The notes under the pieces are model-generated. The model had not been told where the DNA came from. It searched no databases and was given only the letters and a program-made list of their open reading frames with translations. From the NCBI RefSeq assembly GCF_020023995.1, contig NZ_NRRD01000002.1, forward strand, positions 186,001-250,000: DNA of 64,000 bases, written 5' to 3'. Source of the stretch: Rhodobacter sp. TJ_12. Its GTDB lineage: Bacteria; Pseudomonadota; Alphaproteobacteria; Rhodobacterales; Rhodobacteraceae. Positions 27,991 to 37,545 of this stretch are shown here, piece after piece; the stretch's first letter is position 1; each line of letters opens with the position of its first letter. The translations under genes were made by a program, and so were the position numbers.

Positions 27991-28602
27991 ATGGCCAAAG
28001 AGATCGAAACTCTGAACGCCGAGGTGCGCACGGGGACGGGCAAGGGGGCCGCTCGCGCAGCACGTCGTGAGGGCAAGGTGCCCGGCATCGTTTATGGCGA
28101 TGGCAAGGAACCGCTCGCGATCAACCTCGACTACAACAAGCTGCTCGCCCGTCTGCGCAAGGGCCGCTTCCTGTCGACGCTGTTCAACCTGCACATCGAA
28201 GGGCAGGAAGATGTGCGCGTGATCTGCCGTAGCGTGCAACGCGACGTGGTGAAGGACCTGCCGACCCACATCGACTTCATGCGCACCCACCGTGCCTCGC
28301 GCATCAACCTGTTCATTCACGTGAACTTCGAAAACCAGGAAGCTTGCCCGGGCCTTAAGCGCGGCGGCACCCTGACGATCGTGCGCCCCGAGGTGGAGCT
28401 TGAAGTGATGGCCGGCGATATTCCGGATCACATCACCGTCGATCTGACTGGCCGCGTGATCGGTGATGTCATCCACATCAATGACATTCCGCTGCCGGAA
28501 GGCTGCAAGCCGACGATCGAGCGCAACTTCGTTGTGGCCAACATCACGGCGCCGTCGGGTCTTGTGTCCTCGGACAACGAAGAAGCCGACGCCGAAGAGT
28601 GA
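27991..28602 (+). CDS. rplY: 50S ribosomal protein L25/general stress protein Ctc
   Basis: A 203-residue two-domain L25 (CTC type). The N-terminal 5S-rRNA-binding domain covers about 1-95 ([34 protein letters not shown]). The C-terminal TL5 domain follows, ending in an acidic tail [11 protein letters not shown]. The ATG at 27991 with GGAG upstream is clear; the longer open frame to 27844 runs through the leader hairpin. Confidence 0.93.
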   Translation: MAKEIETLNAEVRTGTGKGAARAARREGKVPGIVYGDGKEPLAINLDYNKLLARLRKGRFLSTLFNLHIEGQEDVRVICRSVQRDVVKDLPTHIDFMRTHRASRINLFIHVNFENQEACPGLKRGGTLTIVRPEVELEVMAGDIPDHITVDLTGRVIGDVIHINDIPLPEGCKPTIERNFVVANITAPSGLVSSDNEEADAEE

Positions 28603-28623
28603 TTTCCCTTTCGGGAATGCTGC

Positions 28624-28652
28624 AAACGCCGGGCCTTTGGTCCGGCGTTTTT
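28624..28652. terminator. Terminator between rplY and the rhodanese gene
   Basis: Stem AACGCCGG / CCGGCGTT with an 8-9-nt loop followed by TTTTT on the plus strand and AAA on the other, suitable for both convergent genes. Confidence 0.75.
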
Positions 28653-28660
28653 CGTTGCGG

Positions 28661-29062
28661 TCAGGCGCCGGGGGCGAATGGGTAACCTTCGTATTCCCAG
28701 CCCATCACCCCGCCCAGCATGATCTTGACCGGGCGACCAAGGCGGGCGAGCGCCAGCGCGGCCTGTTCTGCCGCATTGCAATGCGGCCCCGCGCAATAGA
28801 CGACAAACAGCGTTTCTGCGGGCCAGTCGGCCATCCGCTCTGCGGTGATTTGCCGGTGCGGCAGGAAAATCGCATTCGGCACATGGCGGCGGGCAAAGGT
28901 TTCGGGCGTGCCCATCGTATGCAACAGCACGAACCCCGGATCGCCCCCCGTGTTGAACGCGGCCTGCACGTCAGAGCAATCGGTATGCAGCGCGCATTGG
29001 GCCGCAAGCGGGGCCAGCAGGCTTTCTGGCGAGGGGGCGGGGCGGGCAAGAACGGGGTTCAT
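28661..29062 (-). CDS. Rhodanese-like sulfurtransferase
   Basis: A 133-residue single rhodanese domain with the active-site loop VVYCAGPHCNAAEQAALAL (Cys in YCAGPHC) and the C-terminal GGVMGWEYEGYPF. It would carry persulfide sulfur or sense it. Divergent from ftrA; this rhodanese/ftrA pairing is common in proteobacteria and suggests FtrA controls it. Cytoplasmic. Confidence 0.85.
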   Translation of the reverse strand: MNPVLARPAPSPESLLAPLAAQCALHTDCSDVQAAFNTGGDPGFVLLHTMGTPETFARRHVPNAIFLPHRQITAERMADWPAETLFVVYCAGPHCNAAEQAALALARLGRPVKIMLGGVMGWEYEGYPFAPGA

Positions 29063-29127
29063 CAGGCTCTCCTAAGTGTTGATGAAATCAGATTGCCAGT
29101 GGCTTGGCCGCCGCGTAAGCTGGCAGG

Positions 29128-30135
29128 ATGACAATCAGCGCGCAAATTCTGCCAAACTTGGATCTGCCGCCCCTAGCCAATAACCGGGTGGTGGCGCTGG
29201 CTTATGATGGGCTGTGCACCTTTGAATTTGGCATCGTCGCCGAGATTTTCGGGCTGGACCGGCCCGAGATGGGGCCAAATTGGTATGCCTTTGCCACGGC
29301 GGCGATTGAGCCCGGCCCATTGCGCGCGCATGGCGGGCTGCGCTTCACCTGCGATGGCGGGCTTGAGGTGCTGGAGGGGGCGGGGCTGATCGTGGTGCCC
29401 GGCTGGAAAGGGCTTGATGTGCCGGTGCCCGATCCCCTAATCGCTGCTTTGCGCGCGGCCCATGCAAAAGGCGCGCGGCTCGCTTCGATCTGCTCGGGCG
29501 CTTTTGTTTTAGCTGCGACGGGGCTTTTGGATGGTCGCCGCGCCACGACCCATTGGCGCTATGGGGCGGCGCTGGCCGAGCGGTTTCCCAAGGTGCAGGC
29601 CGACCCGGATGTGCTGTTCATCGATGAAGGGGATATTCTCACCTCGGCAGGCTCGGCGGCGGGCATGGATTTGGGGCTGCATATCATCCGGCGCGATTTC
29701 GGGGCCGAGGCGGCCAATCTGGTGGCGCGGCGTCTGGTAATGCCAGCCAGCCGCGATGGCGGGCAGGCGCAGTTCCTGTTGCGCCCGGTGCCGCGCGCGC
29801 GCGAGGCGCATAGGCTGTCGCCGCTCCTTGCCAGCCTGCGCGCCAATCTGCACGAAACGCCCACCGCCGCACAATTGGCGGCACGGGCGGGGCTGTCGGA
29901 GCGCACCTTTTTGCGCCGCTTTCAGGAAGCAACGGGAACCACACCCGCACGCTATCTGACAGAGGCGCGGCTGGCGCGCGCGGCAGAGCTTTTGGAAACG
30001 AGCCGGGCTGATCTGGAAGCCATCGCTCATGCATCGGGATTTGCCTCGGCCGCGGCGCTGCGTCGCCCGTTTCATGCGCGCTATGGCTTGGCCCCATCGG
30101 ACTGGCGGCGGCGTTTTGCGCGCCGACCGGTTTGA
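29128..30135 (+). CDS. ftrA: GlxA-family transcriptional regulator FtrA
   Basis: A 335-residue protein: N-terminal DJ-1/PfpI-like domain (about 20-190; VVALAYDGLCTFEFGIVAEI, the nucleophile-elbow-like SICSGAFVLAATGLLDG, RATTHWRY) and a C-terminal AraC HTH pair (about 230-330; LAARAGLSERTFLRRFQEATG). A ligand-sensing DNA-binding protein, probably regulating the divergent rhodanese gene. Confidence 0.85.
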   Translation: MTISAQILPNLDLPPLANNRVVALAYDGLCTFEFGIVAEIFGLDRPEMGPNWYAFATAAIEPGPLRAHGGLRFTCDGGLEVLEGAGLIVVPGWKGLDVPVPDPLIAALRAAHAKGARLASICSGAFVLAATGLLDGRRATTHWRYGAALAERFPKVQADPDVLFIDEGDILTSAGSAAGMDLGLHIIRRDFGAEAANLVARRLVMPASRDGGQAQFLLRPVPRAREAHRLSPLLASLRANLHETPTAAQLAARAGLSERTFLRRFQEATGTTPARYLTEARLARAAELLETSRADLEAIAHASGFASAAALRRPFHARYGLAPSDWRRRFARRPV

Positions 30136-30254
30136 TCCCTTGACGGGGCACATAGCCCGGCAAGGGGGCGCGGCGGGGTGGCGGGGCGCAGCCGAAGAGG
30201 GGGCTAGCCCCCCGCGGCCCGGCCCGTTAGAACCACCCCCAAAGGAGAGGCGCG

Positions 30255-30983
30255 ATGCAGCTTTGGGTGGGGCTGGGCAATCCCGGCGCGAAATATGCCG
30301 CCAACCGGCACAATATCGGCTTCATGGCGGTGGATCGGATCGCCGCCGATCATGGCTTTGCGCCATGGCGCAAGGGCTATCAGGGGCAGGTGAGCGAGGG
30401 GCGCTTTGGGTCCACACGGGTGCTTTTGCTTAAGCCTGAGACGTTCATGAACCTGTCCGGCCAATCGGTGCGGGCGGCGGCGGATTTTTACAAGATCCCG
30501 CTCGAAGAGATCACCGTTTTTCATGACGAGCTGGATCTTGCGCCCGGCAAGTGCCGCCTGAAGCAGGGTGGCGGGCATGCGGGGCATAATGGTTTGCGCT
30601 CGATCCATCAGCATATGGGGCCGGATTATGCCCGCGTGCGGCTGGGTATTGGCCATCCGGGCGATAAAAACCGTGTCGCGAATTATGTGCTGGCCGATTT
30701 CGCGAAGGCCGAGGCCGCGTGGCTCGATGACCTTTTGCGCGGGATTTCCGATGGCGCGCCAGCTTTGGCGGCGGGGGAGGGGGGCAAGTTCCTCAATGCC
30801 GTGGCGCTGCGCACCGCGCCGCCGCGTGCCTCTACCGGCACCAAGCCCGAGGGGGGCAAACCCGCAGGGCCAAAGGCCAAGCCCGAACCGAAGCCTGCCC
30901 CAAAGACGGGGCCAAAAGAAAGCGCCGAGCCGGAAGACACCCGCTCGGCGCTGGAAAAGCTGGCCGACAAGTTTCGGCGGTAA
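30255..30983 (+). CDS. pth: Peptidyl-tRNA hydrolase
   Basis: A 242-residue protein with the complete Pth core: LWVGLGNPGAKYAANRHNIGF (catalytic His in RHNIG), KPETFMNLSG, and HDELDLAPGKCRLKQGGGHAGHNGLRS. It releases peptides from tRNA dropped by ribosomes. Residues after about 190 form an extra Lys/Pro/Ala-rich tail (KPAGPKAKPEPKPAPKTGPK) not needed for activity, common in Rhodobacteraceae. pth usually follows rplY directly; here a 1.6-kb rhodanese/ftrA cassette lies between. Confidence 0.93.
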   Translation: MQLWVGLGNPGAKYAANRHNIGFMAVDRIAADHGFAPWRKGYQGQVSEGRFGSTRVLLLKPETFMNLSGQSVRAAADFYKIPLEEITVFHDELDLAPGKCRLKQGGGHAGHNGLRSIHQHMGPDYARVRLGIGHPGDKNRVANYVLADFAKAEAAWLDDLLRGISDGAPALAAGEGGKFLNAVALRTAPPRASTGTKPEGGKPAGPKAKPEPKPAPKTGPKESAEPEDTRSALEKLADKFRR

Positions 30984-30986
30984 GCC

Positions 30987-31415
30987 TTACCAATGCCCGG
31001 TATTGGGCATGGACAGCCACGGATCGGCGGGGGCGAGCGCCTCGCCCATTTGCAACAGCTCGATCGAGGCATTGTCGGGGCTGCGCACAAAGGCCATGCG
31101 ACCATCGCGCGGCGGGCGGTTGATCGTGACGCCATTGGCTTGCAGATGCGCGCACATCGCGTAGATGTCTTCGACCTCATAGGCGAGGTGGCCGAAATGG
31201 CGGCTGTCAGAGGGCAGGCCCGCGTCGCCATCCCAGTTGTAGGTCAGTTCCACCGGGCAATCTTCTTGTCCCGGCGGGGCAAGGAAGACCAAGGTGAAGC
31301 GGCCCTCTTCGCTTTCAATGCGGCGCGTTTCTTTCAAGCCGAGCAAGTCGAAAAAGGCGATGGTGCGATCTAGGTCAGCGACCCGGAGCATTGTGTGCAG
31401 GTATTTGATCTGCAT
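30987..31415 (-). CDS. gloA: Lactoylglutathione lyase (glyoxalase I)
   Basis: A 142-residue VOC-fold protein with metal ligands in MQIKYLHTMLRV (His7), VELTYNW (Glu), HFGHLAYEVEDI (His) and ASIELLQ (Glu). It isomerises the hemithioacetal of methylglyoxal and glutathione to S-lactoylglutathione. The open frame reaches 31469, but ATG 31415 gives the canonical N-terminus. Convergent with pth. Confidence 0.9.
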   Translation of the reverse strand: MQIKYLHTMLRVADLDRTIAFFDLLGLKETRRIESEEGRFTLVFLAPPGQEDCPVELTYNWDGDAGLPSDSRHFGHLAYEVEDIYAMCAHLQANGVTINRPPRDGRMAFVRSPDNASIELLQMGEALAPADPWLSMPNTGHW

Positions 31416-31470
31416 GGGGTTTCCTTGTGTCTGGTGCGCCGATGGTAGCCTTTGGGCGGGCCGAGGCAAG

Positions 31471-32874
31471 TCAGAAAGCCGATTTGATCCGCATCGACAG
31501 GTTCAGCCCATGGCTATCGCTTAGGGCCCAGTTGGAGCGGTTTTGCGTATAGCCAAGCCCGATTTCCGGGGCAAAGCCCATCACCGCATGGTCGCGCAGC
31601 AAAGCGTCGGCGCCCAAGGTGATGCGGTGATCGGTGCGCTCATCGGTGCTTAGCGCCAGCAGCCCGTAATCGCGCCGCTCATAGCTTGCGTTCAGCGAGA
31701 CCTCGGCGCCGAAGACGGGGCGAGCCAGATCAAGCCCGAGGCTGATCCCTTTGCGGATATGCGCGACATCGGCAGAGGCCGAGTCCACCTCGCCAAGCCG
31801 CAGACCAAGGCTTGCGCTGCCGATCCGGCCAATCCCGCGTTGCAATTCTAGGTCGGCAAAGCGCAGCACCGCGGATTTGCGCGCAGTGTCTTGCCGCCAT
31901 TGCCGCTCGACCGAAGCACCAAGATGCATCCGGGTGCGTCGGTCGATCCCGATAGAGCGCCCAAGGGCCAGACTGGCGTAGTTGGAAAGCGGTTGGCCGC
32001 TATAATCATTATGCCCGGCAAGCAGGCGCATATCCCATTCATCCCGGCCACGCCCTGCCCGCATTTGCCCGATGACATAGGTTTCCACTGCCCAGAAAGC
32101 GTAATCCGACCCTTTGGCGGTCGGCGCAAGTTGCTTGGCTGCATCGGAAAGACGGTAATCTTGCCCGGCGAGGTTGAAGCCGAGCCGCACCCGGTGGTGG
32201 TCGGTTTCGGACACCGTGCGTTGCACCGAAAGCGAGCCATGCGTTTGCTGCCCCGACAGCGCCTGCGCATCGCCCGAAAGCGTGAAGGGCAGGCCGTAAA
32301 GCCAGATCGTATCCGTTTCCGTGCCGCCGTTGATATTGGACGAGGAGGCAAGCCCTGCATCAAGGGTAAAGGTCCAAGGGTTGCGCGCCCGCACATAGCG
32401 GAAATCGCGCAAATCGCGGGCCCGCGTCGCCGGGTCGGGCGCCACGTCGATTGCGCGGCGCAGCCACAATTGCGCGATGGTGCGCCGGCCCGCCGAAGCC
32501 TGTGCCTGCGCAAGCGCCAGCATCGCATCATGGCGCTGCGCGTCCCCATCGGCCAGCGCCAGTGCGCGCCGCGCCGCCAGCCGCGCATCGGTAAACTGAC
32601 CCAGATCACGCGCGGCATAAGACAAAAGCAAATGCGCCGAGAACGTGTTCGGGTCGCGTTGCAACAAGGCTTTGGCAAGGCCTTGTGCAATTTCCGGACG
32701 GCCAGCTTCAAGCTGCCGGATCGCCTCCATCTGCGCTTGGTCGGGGGGCAGCCTGACGGGGTCTGCCAGCGCGCCCCCCGCAACAGAGGTCAGCCCCAGC
32801 ACCAAAAGCGCTGCGCGCAGCGGCTGCTGGACCAGCCCAAGCCGCCGCCCCGCGCCGCAGCGCATGGCCCACAT
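31471..32874 (-). CDS. Slam-like outer-membrane protein (surface lipoprotein assembly modifier family)
   Basis: A 467-residue protein: Sec signal (ending GGALAD, about residue 38), a TPR-like periplasmic domain (about 45-150; DPNTFSAHLLLSYAARDLGQ and following helices), then a beta-barrel of about 14 strands (NPWTFTLDAGLASSSNINGG onward) ending in Phe. This domain order is that of Slam/DUF560 proteins, which export lipoproteins to the cell surface (type XI secretion). Its start overlaps by one base the stop of the lipoprotein gene, a likely cargo. Confidence 0.75.
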   Translation of the reverse strand: MWAMRCGAGRRLGLVQQPLRAALLVLGLTSVAGGALADPVRLPPDQAQMEAIRQLEAGRPEIAQGLAKALLQRDPNTFSAHLLLSYAARDLGQFTDARLAARRALALADGDAQRHDAMLALAQAQASAGRRTIAQLWLRRAIDVAPDPATRARDLRDFRYVRARNPWTFTLDAGLASSSNINGGTETDTIWLYGLPFTLSGDAQALSGQQTHGSLSVQRTVSETDHHRVRLGFNLAGQDYRLSDAAKQLAPTAKGSDYAFWAVETYVIGQMRAGRGRDEWDMRLLAGHNDYSGQPLSNYASLALGRSIGIDRRTRMHLGASVERQWRQDTARKSAVLRFADLELQRGIGRIGSASLGLRLGEVDSASADVAHIRKGISLGLDLARPVFGAEVSLNASYERRDYGLLALSTDERTDHRITLGADALLRDHAVMGFAPEIGLGYTQNRSNWALSDSHGLNLSMRIKSAF

Positions 32875-33962
32875 CAGTTATTGGCCCCGCGATACACAAT
32901 GAAGCCGCCGGTTTCGCGCGCGGTGCCCGATGTGCCCAACGGCCCCTCGACCACCACAATGCCGACAATCTCGCTATCTGCCGTGCTGGCATCGCCCGCC
33001 ATCACCGCATAGAAATTGCCATCCTGATAGGTGGTGGTCTCGCCCGTTGCCGTGGGCGCGGTTGTAAAGGCCGTGCCTTCCATTTCGCCATTGCCGTTCA
33101 TCACGCCGCCGGCCTGAATGCGGAACTGCAACACCGGCACCGAGGTCAGCCCCGAACCGCTGGCATAACCCAGATCGTTGTTCAGCGTGGCCAGATAGTT
33201 ATCGGTGATGTCTGCCCCGGTCAGGCTGTAATAACGCCGCCCCGTAATTTGCGCATCCACGCCATCGCCAATATTCGTCTGGTCATTGAAATCTTCGAAA
33301 TCGACGGTCACCCGCGCATCGCCCGACACATAGACCAGCCCGGCCGCGCCATCGAAATCCACCATCCCGGCATAATCGCCGGTGAACACGCCCTGTGTCG
33401 AGCCGGCGGCGGTGTCGGCCGTCGGCATCGGGATCGTCACGGTGCCATTGCGCTCGAACACAAAGCCGCCGAACCCGTATTGGGTGTAGCTGCCGGTGCG
33501 CACGATCGCAAAAGAGGTGCGCGGCGCGCCATTCACCTGATTGACGCTTTCGCCATAGACCGCGCTATAGACCATCTGCGTGATGCTGTCATTCGTGACG
33601 TTGTCGGGCACGACTTTGGGCGCCTCATACACCCGAAAGGCCGAAGAGGCCGAAAGGGTCGCACCGCCAATATTGGGCAGCGCGCTTGAGCGGGAATAGG
33701 GCGTATTCGACCCGTCAAAAGGCAGGTTGTCCACCCGGATCGTGTCGGTCTGCGCGTCATAGCTGATGCCGCGGGCCGATCCTTCAGCCTCGGTGCCTTC
33801 GTAACGCTGCACATAGCTGGCGCTGCTGCTGCCCTCAAGCGAGCTGGTGTCGGTGCCTTCGGTCTCGGTGTTGCCGGACGGCCCTGCCGGGCCAACAACG
33901 GCCGGACCACCACAAGCCGCAATGCCCAAAAGCACTGCAAACGGAAAAGCCCGTCTGATCAT
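32874..33962 (-). CDS. Lipoprotein, probable surface-exposed Slam cargo
   Basis: A 362-residue protein with a lipoprotein signal MIRRAFPFAVLLGIAAC (Cys17), a low-complexity Gly/Thr/Ser linker, and a beta-rich remainder. The C-terminal part (GNGEMEGTAFTTAPT, GIVVVEGPLGTSGTARETGGFIVYR) has the GxF and aromatic/basic ending pattern of TbpB-like small beta-barrels carried by Slam cargos. It is directly upstream of and coupled to the Slam-like gene. Ligand unknown; no heme- or transferrin-type motif is apparent. Cargo status is inferred from context and fold pattern. Confidence 0.65.
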   Translation of the reverse strand: MIRRAFPFAVLLGIAACGGPAVVGPAGPSGNTETEGTDTSSLEGSSSASYVQRYEGTEAEGSARGISYDAQTDTIRVDNLPFDGSNTPYSRSSALPNIGGATLSASSAFRVYEAPKVVPDNVTNDSITQMVYSAVYGESVNQVNGAPRTSFAIVRTGSYTQYGFGGFVFERNGTVTIPMPTADTAAGSTQGVFTGDYAGMVDFDGAAGLVYVSGDARVTVDFEDFNDQTNIGDGVDAQITGRRYYSLTGADITDNYLATLNNDLGYASGSGLTSVPVLQFRIQAGGVMNGNGEMEGTAFTTAPTATGETTTYQDGNFYAVMAGDASTADSEIVGIVVVEGPLGTSGTARETGGFIVYRGANN

Positions 33963-34126
33963 TGGTTATGTCTTTCGTTGACTGCTCTTTTGCGCGAAGC
34001 GTGCCGAAAATAGGCCGAAAAGTCAATTTGCATAAACTTTTGCTGAGCTTGCCAAACCGCCCCGTGCCCCATCTGCGACACTCGCCTTTGCGTCTTACAG
34101 CATCTCGCGGTTCCGTGAGGCGGTCC

Positions 34127-34145
34127 GGGCAGATATAGTCTGCCC
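34127..34145 (+). promoter_or_regulatory. Hairpin in the thyX leader
   Basis: GGGCAGA and TCTGCCC, separated by 5 nt, lie 25 bp before the thyX start and just ahead of the RBS CTGGAGG. Possible translation-control structure; function not established. Confidence 0.3.
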
Positions 34146-34169
34146 GATTCTTACCCCCTGGAGGCCCCC

Positions 34170-35084
34170 ATGTCGCTTACCCCCGAACAGCTTGCCGAGA
34201 TCGACGCTCAACGTGCTGCCACCACGCCCACCTTGCGCGCCACCTCGGCGGGGATGGAGGGGCGGCTTTACACCGCGCATCCGGTGCTTGATCACGGGTT
34301 GGTGCGGGTGATCGATTACATGGGCGATGATGCCGCGATTTGTCAGGCTGCCCGCGTCAGCTATGGCAAGGGCACCAAGGCGGTGTCCGATGACCGCGGC
34401 CTGATCCGCTATCTGATGCGGCATTGGCACTCGACCCCGTTTGAGATGTGCGAGGTCAAGTTTCACGTCAAGCTGCCGGTCTTCGTGGCGCGGCAATGGA
34501 TCCGCCACCGCACCGCCAATGTGAACGAATATTCGGCGCGCTATTCGATCTTGGACCGCGAATTTTACATTCCCGCGCCCGAGGCGCTGGCGGCGCAATC
34601 CACCGTCAACAACCAAGGCCGCGGGCAGGTGCTGGAAGGGGCCGAAGCCGCGCGCGTGCTGGATGTGCTGCGCGAAGATGCGATGCGCGCCTATGACCAT
34701 TACGAAGACATGCTGACGCCCGATGAAGACGCGGGCAAGCTGGGGCTGGCGCGCGAATTGGCGCGGATGAACCTGCCCGCCAATATCTACACCCAATGGT
34801 ATTGGAAAATCGATCTGCACAACCTGTTCCATTTCCTGCGTCTGCGTGCCGATGTGCATGCGCAATATGAAATCCGCGTCTATGCGCAAATCATGTGCGA
34901 CATCGTCAAGGATTGGGTGCCGCAAGCCTATGAGGCGTTCGAGGATTACCGCCTTGGCGCGGTAAGCGTGTCGTCAAAGGCGAAAGAGGTGCTGAAACGC
35001 CGCTTGGCAGGTGAGACAGTGACGCAAGAAACCTCGGGCATGAGCAAGGGCGAATGGCGTGAGTTTGTGGAGGAATGGGGATGA
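34170..35084 (+). CDS. thyX: FAD-dependent thymidylate synthase ThyX
   Basis: A 304-residue ThyX with the motif [15 protein letters not shown] near residue 112 (RHR-x7-S type) that binds FAD and dUMP, and the C-terminal [19 protein letters not shown]. It makes dTMP from dUMP with methylenetetrahydrofolate and NAD(P)H. Longer than the bacterial minimum (about 220), as usual in alphaproteobacteria. Its stop overlaps the start of the AT-rich ATPase gene. Confidence 0.95.
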   Translation: MSLTPEQLAEIDAQRAATTPTLRATSAGMEGRLYTAHPVLDHGLVRVIDYMGDDAAICQAARVSYGKGTKAVSDDRGLIRYLMRHWHSTPFEMCEVKFHVKLPVFVARQWIRHRTANVNEYSARYSILDREFYIPAPEALAAQSTVNNQGRGQVLEGAEAARVLDVLREDAMRAYDHYEDMLTPDEDAGKLGLARELARMNLPANIYTQWYWKIDLHNLFHFLRLRADVHAQYEIRVYAQIMCDIVKDWVPQAYEAFEDYRLGAVSVSSKAKEVLKRRLAGETVTQETSGMSKGEWREFVEEWG

Positions 35085-36359
35085 AGCTGGCGCGCGTTGA
35101 TGATGTGTATGGTGTAACAAGAGATGTCCCGCTTAACTATGTTGAGCGAGAGAATGTCGACGGAAAGTTCATTAACTGTCTCTCGCAAGATAAGCATGTG
35201 ATCATTTTTGGGAGCTCTAAGCAGGGTAAGACTTGTTTGAGAAAAAATGGTTTACCTGAGACGGATTTTATACTCGTTCAGTGCCAAAATACATGGGGGA
35301 TTAGATAAGCTAGCTGAAGCAATACTGAAGGCGGCTGGGTTCCGAGTTGAGCTGTCAACTTCTAAAACTGTTGAGAATAAGTTTAAGCTTGTCGCAAAGT
35401 TTGGTTTGCCAGCCTTTGGGGGAGCGGGCTCGGAGGTCGAGTGTAAGGGGTCATTGACAAAAACGGATGTTTCTCTGGAGATAGATCCTTCGGATCCGAA
35501 TGATTTGGTTGGTGCGCTAGAGAAGGTGGGGTTTGAAAGTTTTATTGTTTTAGAGGATTTTCACTATCTTCCGAAAGAGACGCAGAAAAAATATTCTTTC
35601 TTTTTGAAGACGGTGCATGAGCGATCTAATATTTGCTTTATAATTGTCGCTGTTTGGCGTGAAGAAAATCGGCTGATACTCTTTAACGGCGATCTGAGCG
35701 GACGTGTTGTATCGGTCGATGCTGATGCTTGGAGTGAAAAAGAGCTTGAGGCTGTCATCAGTAAAGGCGAGGATTTACTAAATATAGATTTTGGTGCGGA
35801 TTTTAGACGGGATTTGATTAAGGCCAGTCTAGGTAGTGTCTACATCGTTCAAGAGGCATGCAGACGCGCATGTAATGATGCGAATGTTGTTCGAACTGAG
35901 TCTTTCAAGGCAAATCTCAAATTGAAGAGGAGTGCGAATGAATATGTCGCTGAAGTGGTTGGTGAATCTGCGCCAAGGTATCGTAATTTCTTGACTAGAT
36001 TTGCGGATGGTTTCCAAGATACAAACCTTGAAATGTATAAATGGCTCCTTTACCCCATTGTGACTGCTCCGGTGGAGCAATTGGAGCAAGGTTTGAGATA
36101 TCGATATATAAAAGAACAGTTGATGGCGGTGCATCCTCGGGGGTCTGACCTGAACCCTGGAAACGTTACTCAGGCTTTGATTTCTGTGCCAGCGCTTCAG
36201 TCTAAGAAGAACATCAAGCCGTTCGTCCTAGATTATGATCAATCGGATTTGAAGCTTTCAGTTGTGGATAAGGGCTTTTTGATTTGGTTGTCGACGGCTG
36301 ATGTTTCGGAAATATTAGATTTTCTCGATCTTTCGCCCTTCCCAAAGAAGAGGCCCTGA
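35081..36359 (+). pseudogene. P-loop ATPase, frameshifted, AT-rich (probably acquired)
   Basis: Two overlapping frames form one protein. The first (ATG 35081) starts [15 protein letters not shown] and contains a Walker A (FGSSKQGKTCL) before stopping at 35308. The second continues from about 35295 (LDKLAEAILKAAGF) with a Walker-B-like IVLEDFHYL and runs to 36359. Removing one G from the GGGGG run at about 35294-35298 restores one frame of about 425 residues. The gene is visibly AT-rich against GC-rich flanks. The fold looks like an AAA/STAND-type NTPase with a C-terminal helical part; it could be an orphan defence-type ATPase. A sequencing error or programmed shift cannot be excluded. Confidence 0.7.
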
Positions 36360-36464
36360 TGCGGCAATATGCCTGTGCTGCGGTGCTGGTGGGCGCGGGG
36401 CTCTGGCTGGGAACGGGCGCGCAACGGCGCTATCGTCGCGCCGATTGCACGGAAAGGAACCATC

Positions 36465-37343
36465 ATGGCCGATCTCGACGACATCAAGGAAGGCAAGGAT
36501 TTCGGGCTCGACCAGCCTGCCGACTTGCAAGGCTTTTACCTCAAAGGGGCCGCGCATTACGATTGGGGGATGAAGAACCGGCTTGCCCGCATCTTCAACC
36601 CGAAAACCGGTCGCACCGTGATGCTGGCCTTTGACCACGGCTATTTCCAAGGCCCGGCGACGGGGCTGGAGCGGATGGATCTCAATATCCTGCCCTTGGC
36701 GGATTACGCCGATGTGCTGATGTGCACGCGCGGCGCCTTGCGCTCGACCATTCCGCCGACCAACACCAAACCGATGGCGTTGCGTTGCTCGGGCGGCAAC
36801 TCGATCCTGACCGAATTGTCGAATGAAACGGTTGCGGTGGAAATCGAAGATGCGATCCGGCTGGGCGCCTGTGCGATGGCTGCGCAGGTCTATATCGGCT
36901 CGGAATACGAGCATAAATCGATCACCAATGTGCTGAAACTCATCGACACCGGCACCCGTTACGGCATCCCGACCTTGGCGGTGACGGGCGTGGGCAAAGA
37001 TATGGCGCGCGATGCGCGCTACTTTGGTCTCGCCACCCGGATCGCGGCGGAATTGGGGGCGCATTACGTCAAGACCTATTTCGTGGAAGAGGGTTTTGAG
37101 AAAGTGGCGGCCGGTTGCCCGGTGCCGCTGGTGATTGCCGGCGGCAAGAAGCTGCCCGAGCTTGAAGCGCTTGAAATGGCGTATAAAGCCATCGACCAAG
37201 GCGCGGCGGGCGTGGATATGGGGCGCAATATCTTCCAGTCGGACGCGCCGATTGCGATGATCCAGGCGGTCAACAAAGTGGTGCATGAAAACGCCACCGC
37301 CAAGGAAGCCTATCAACTCTTCCTCGATCTGAAAAACGCCTGA
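36465..37343 (+). CDS. LsrF-like aldolase/thiolase (class I DhnA family)
   Basis: A 292-residue protein closely resembling LsrF (3-hydroxy-5-phosphonooxypentane-2,4-dione thiolase): [67 protein letters not shown] (Schiff-base Lys precedes it) and [16 protein letters not shown]. In E. coli LsrF completes AI-2 catabolism, but no lsrACDBK genes are here, so the substrate may be another phosphorylated sugar. Start 36465 with GGAAAGG upstream. A SorC/LsrR-type regulator lies 2.7 kb downstream. Confidence 0.85.
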   Translation: MADLDDIKEGKDFGLDQPADLQGFYLKGAAHYDWGMKNRLARIFNPKTGRTVMLAFDHGYFQGPATGLERMDLNILPLADYADVLMCTRGALRSTIPPTNTKPMALRCSGGNSILTELSNETVAVEIEDAIRLGACAMAAQVYIGSEYEHKSITNVLKLIDTGTRYGIPTLAVTGVGKDMARDARYFGLATRIAAELGAHYVKTYFVEEGFEKVAAGCPVPLVIAGGKKLPELEALEMAYKAIDQGAAGVDMGRNIFQSDAPIAMIQAVNKVVHENATAKEAYQLFLDLKNA

Positions 37344-37375
37344 GCCTGCGCCCAGGCTAGGGCGATTTTCCCCTG

Positions 37376-37405
37376 TGCCCCGGCGCGCTTTGCGGGCCGG
37401 GGTTT
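37376..37405 (+). terminator. Terminator of the LsrF-like gene
   Basis: CCCCGGC and GCCGGGG flank a short loop and are followed by TTTTT. Confidence 0.75.
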
Positions 37406-37545
37406 TTCCTGCGTTGGCGGCACCTTGGCGGAAAGCCTAGACGCAAAAGGAGAGGTTGCGCGCAAAGGTGGATTTAGGGGGTTTCTTCTCGCCCTATAGG
37501 CGATAAGTTGCTAAACTGAATGTCTCGGGCGCGTTCCGGGGTCGT

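Noticed and set aside
36359-36634. 91-codon frame starting in the ATPase stop codon, with a hydrophobic N-terminus
   Set aside because: Most of it is an out-of-frame shadow of the LsrF-like gene; the hydrophobic part alone is too short to support.
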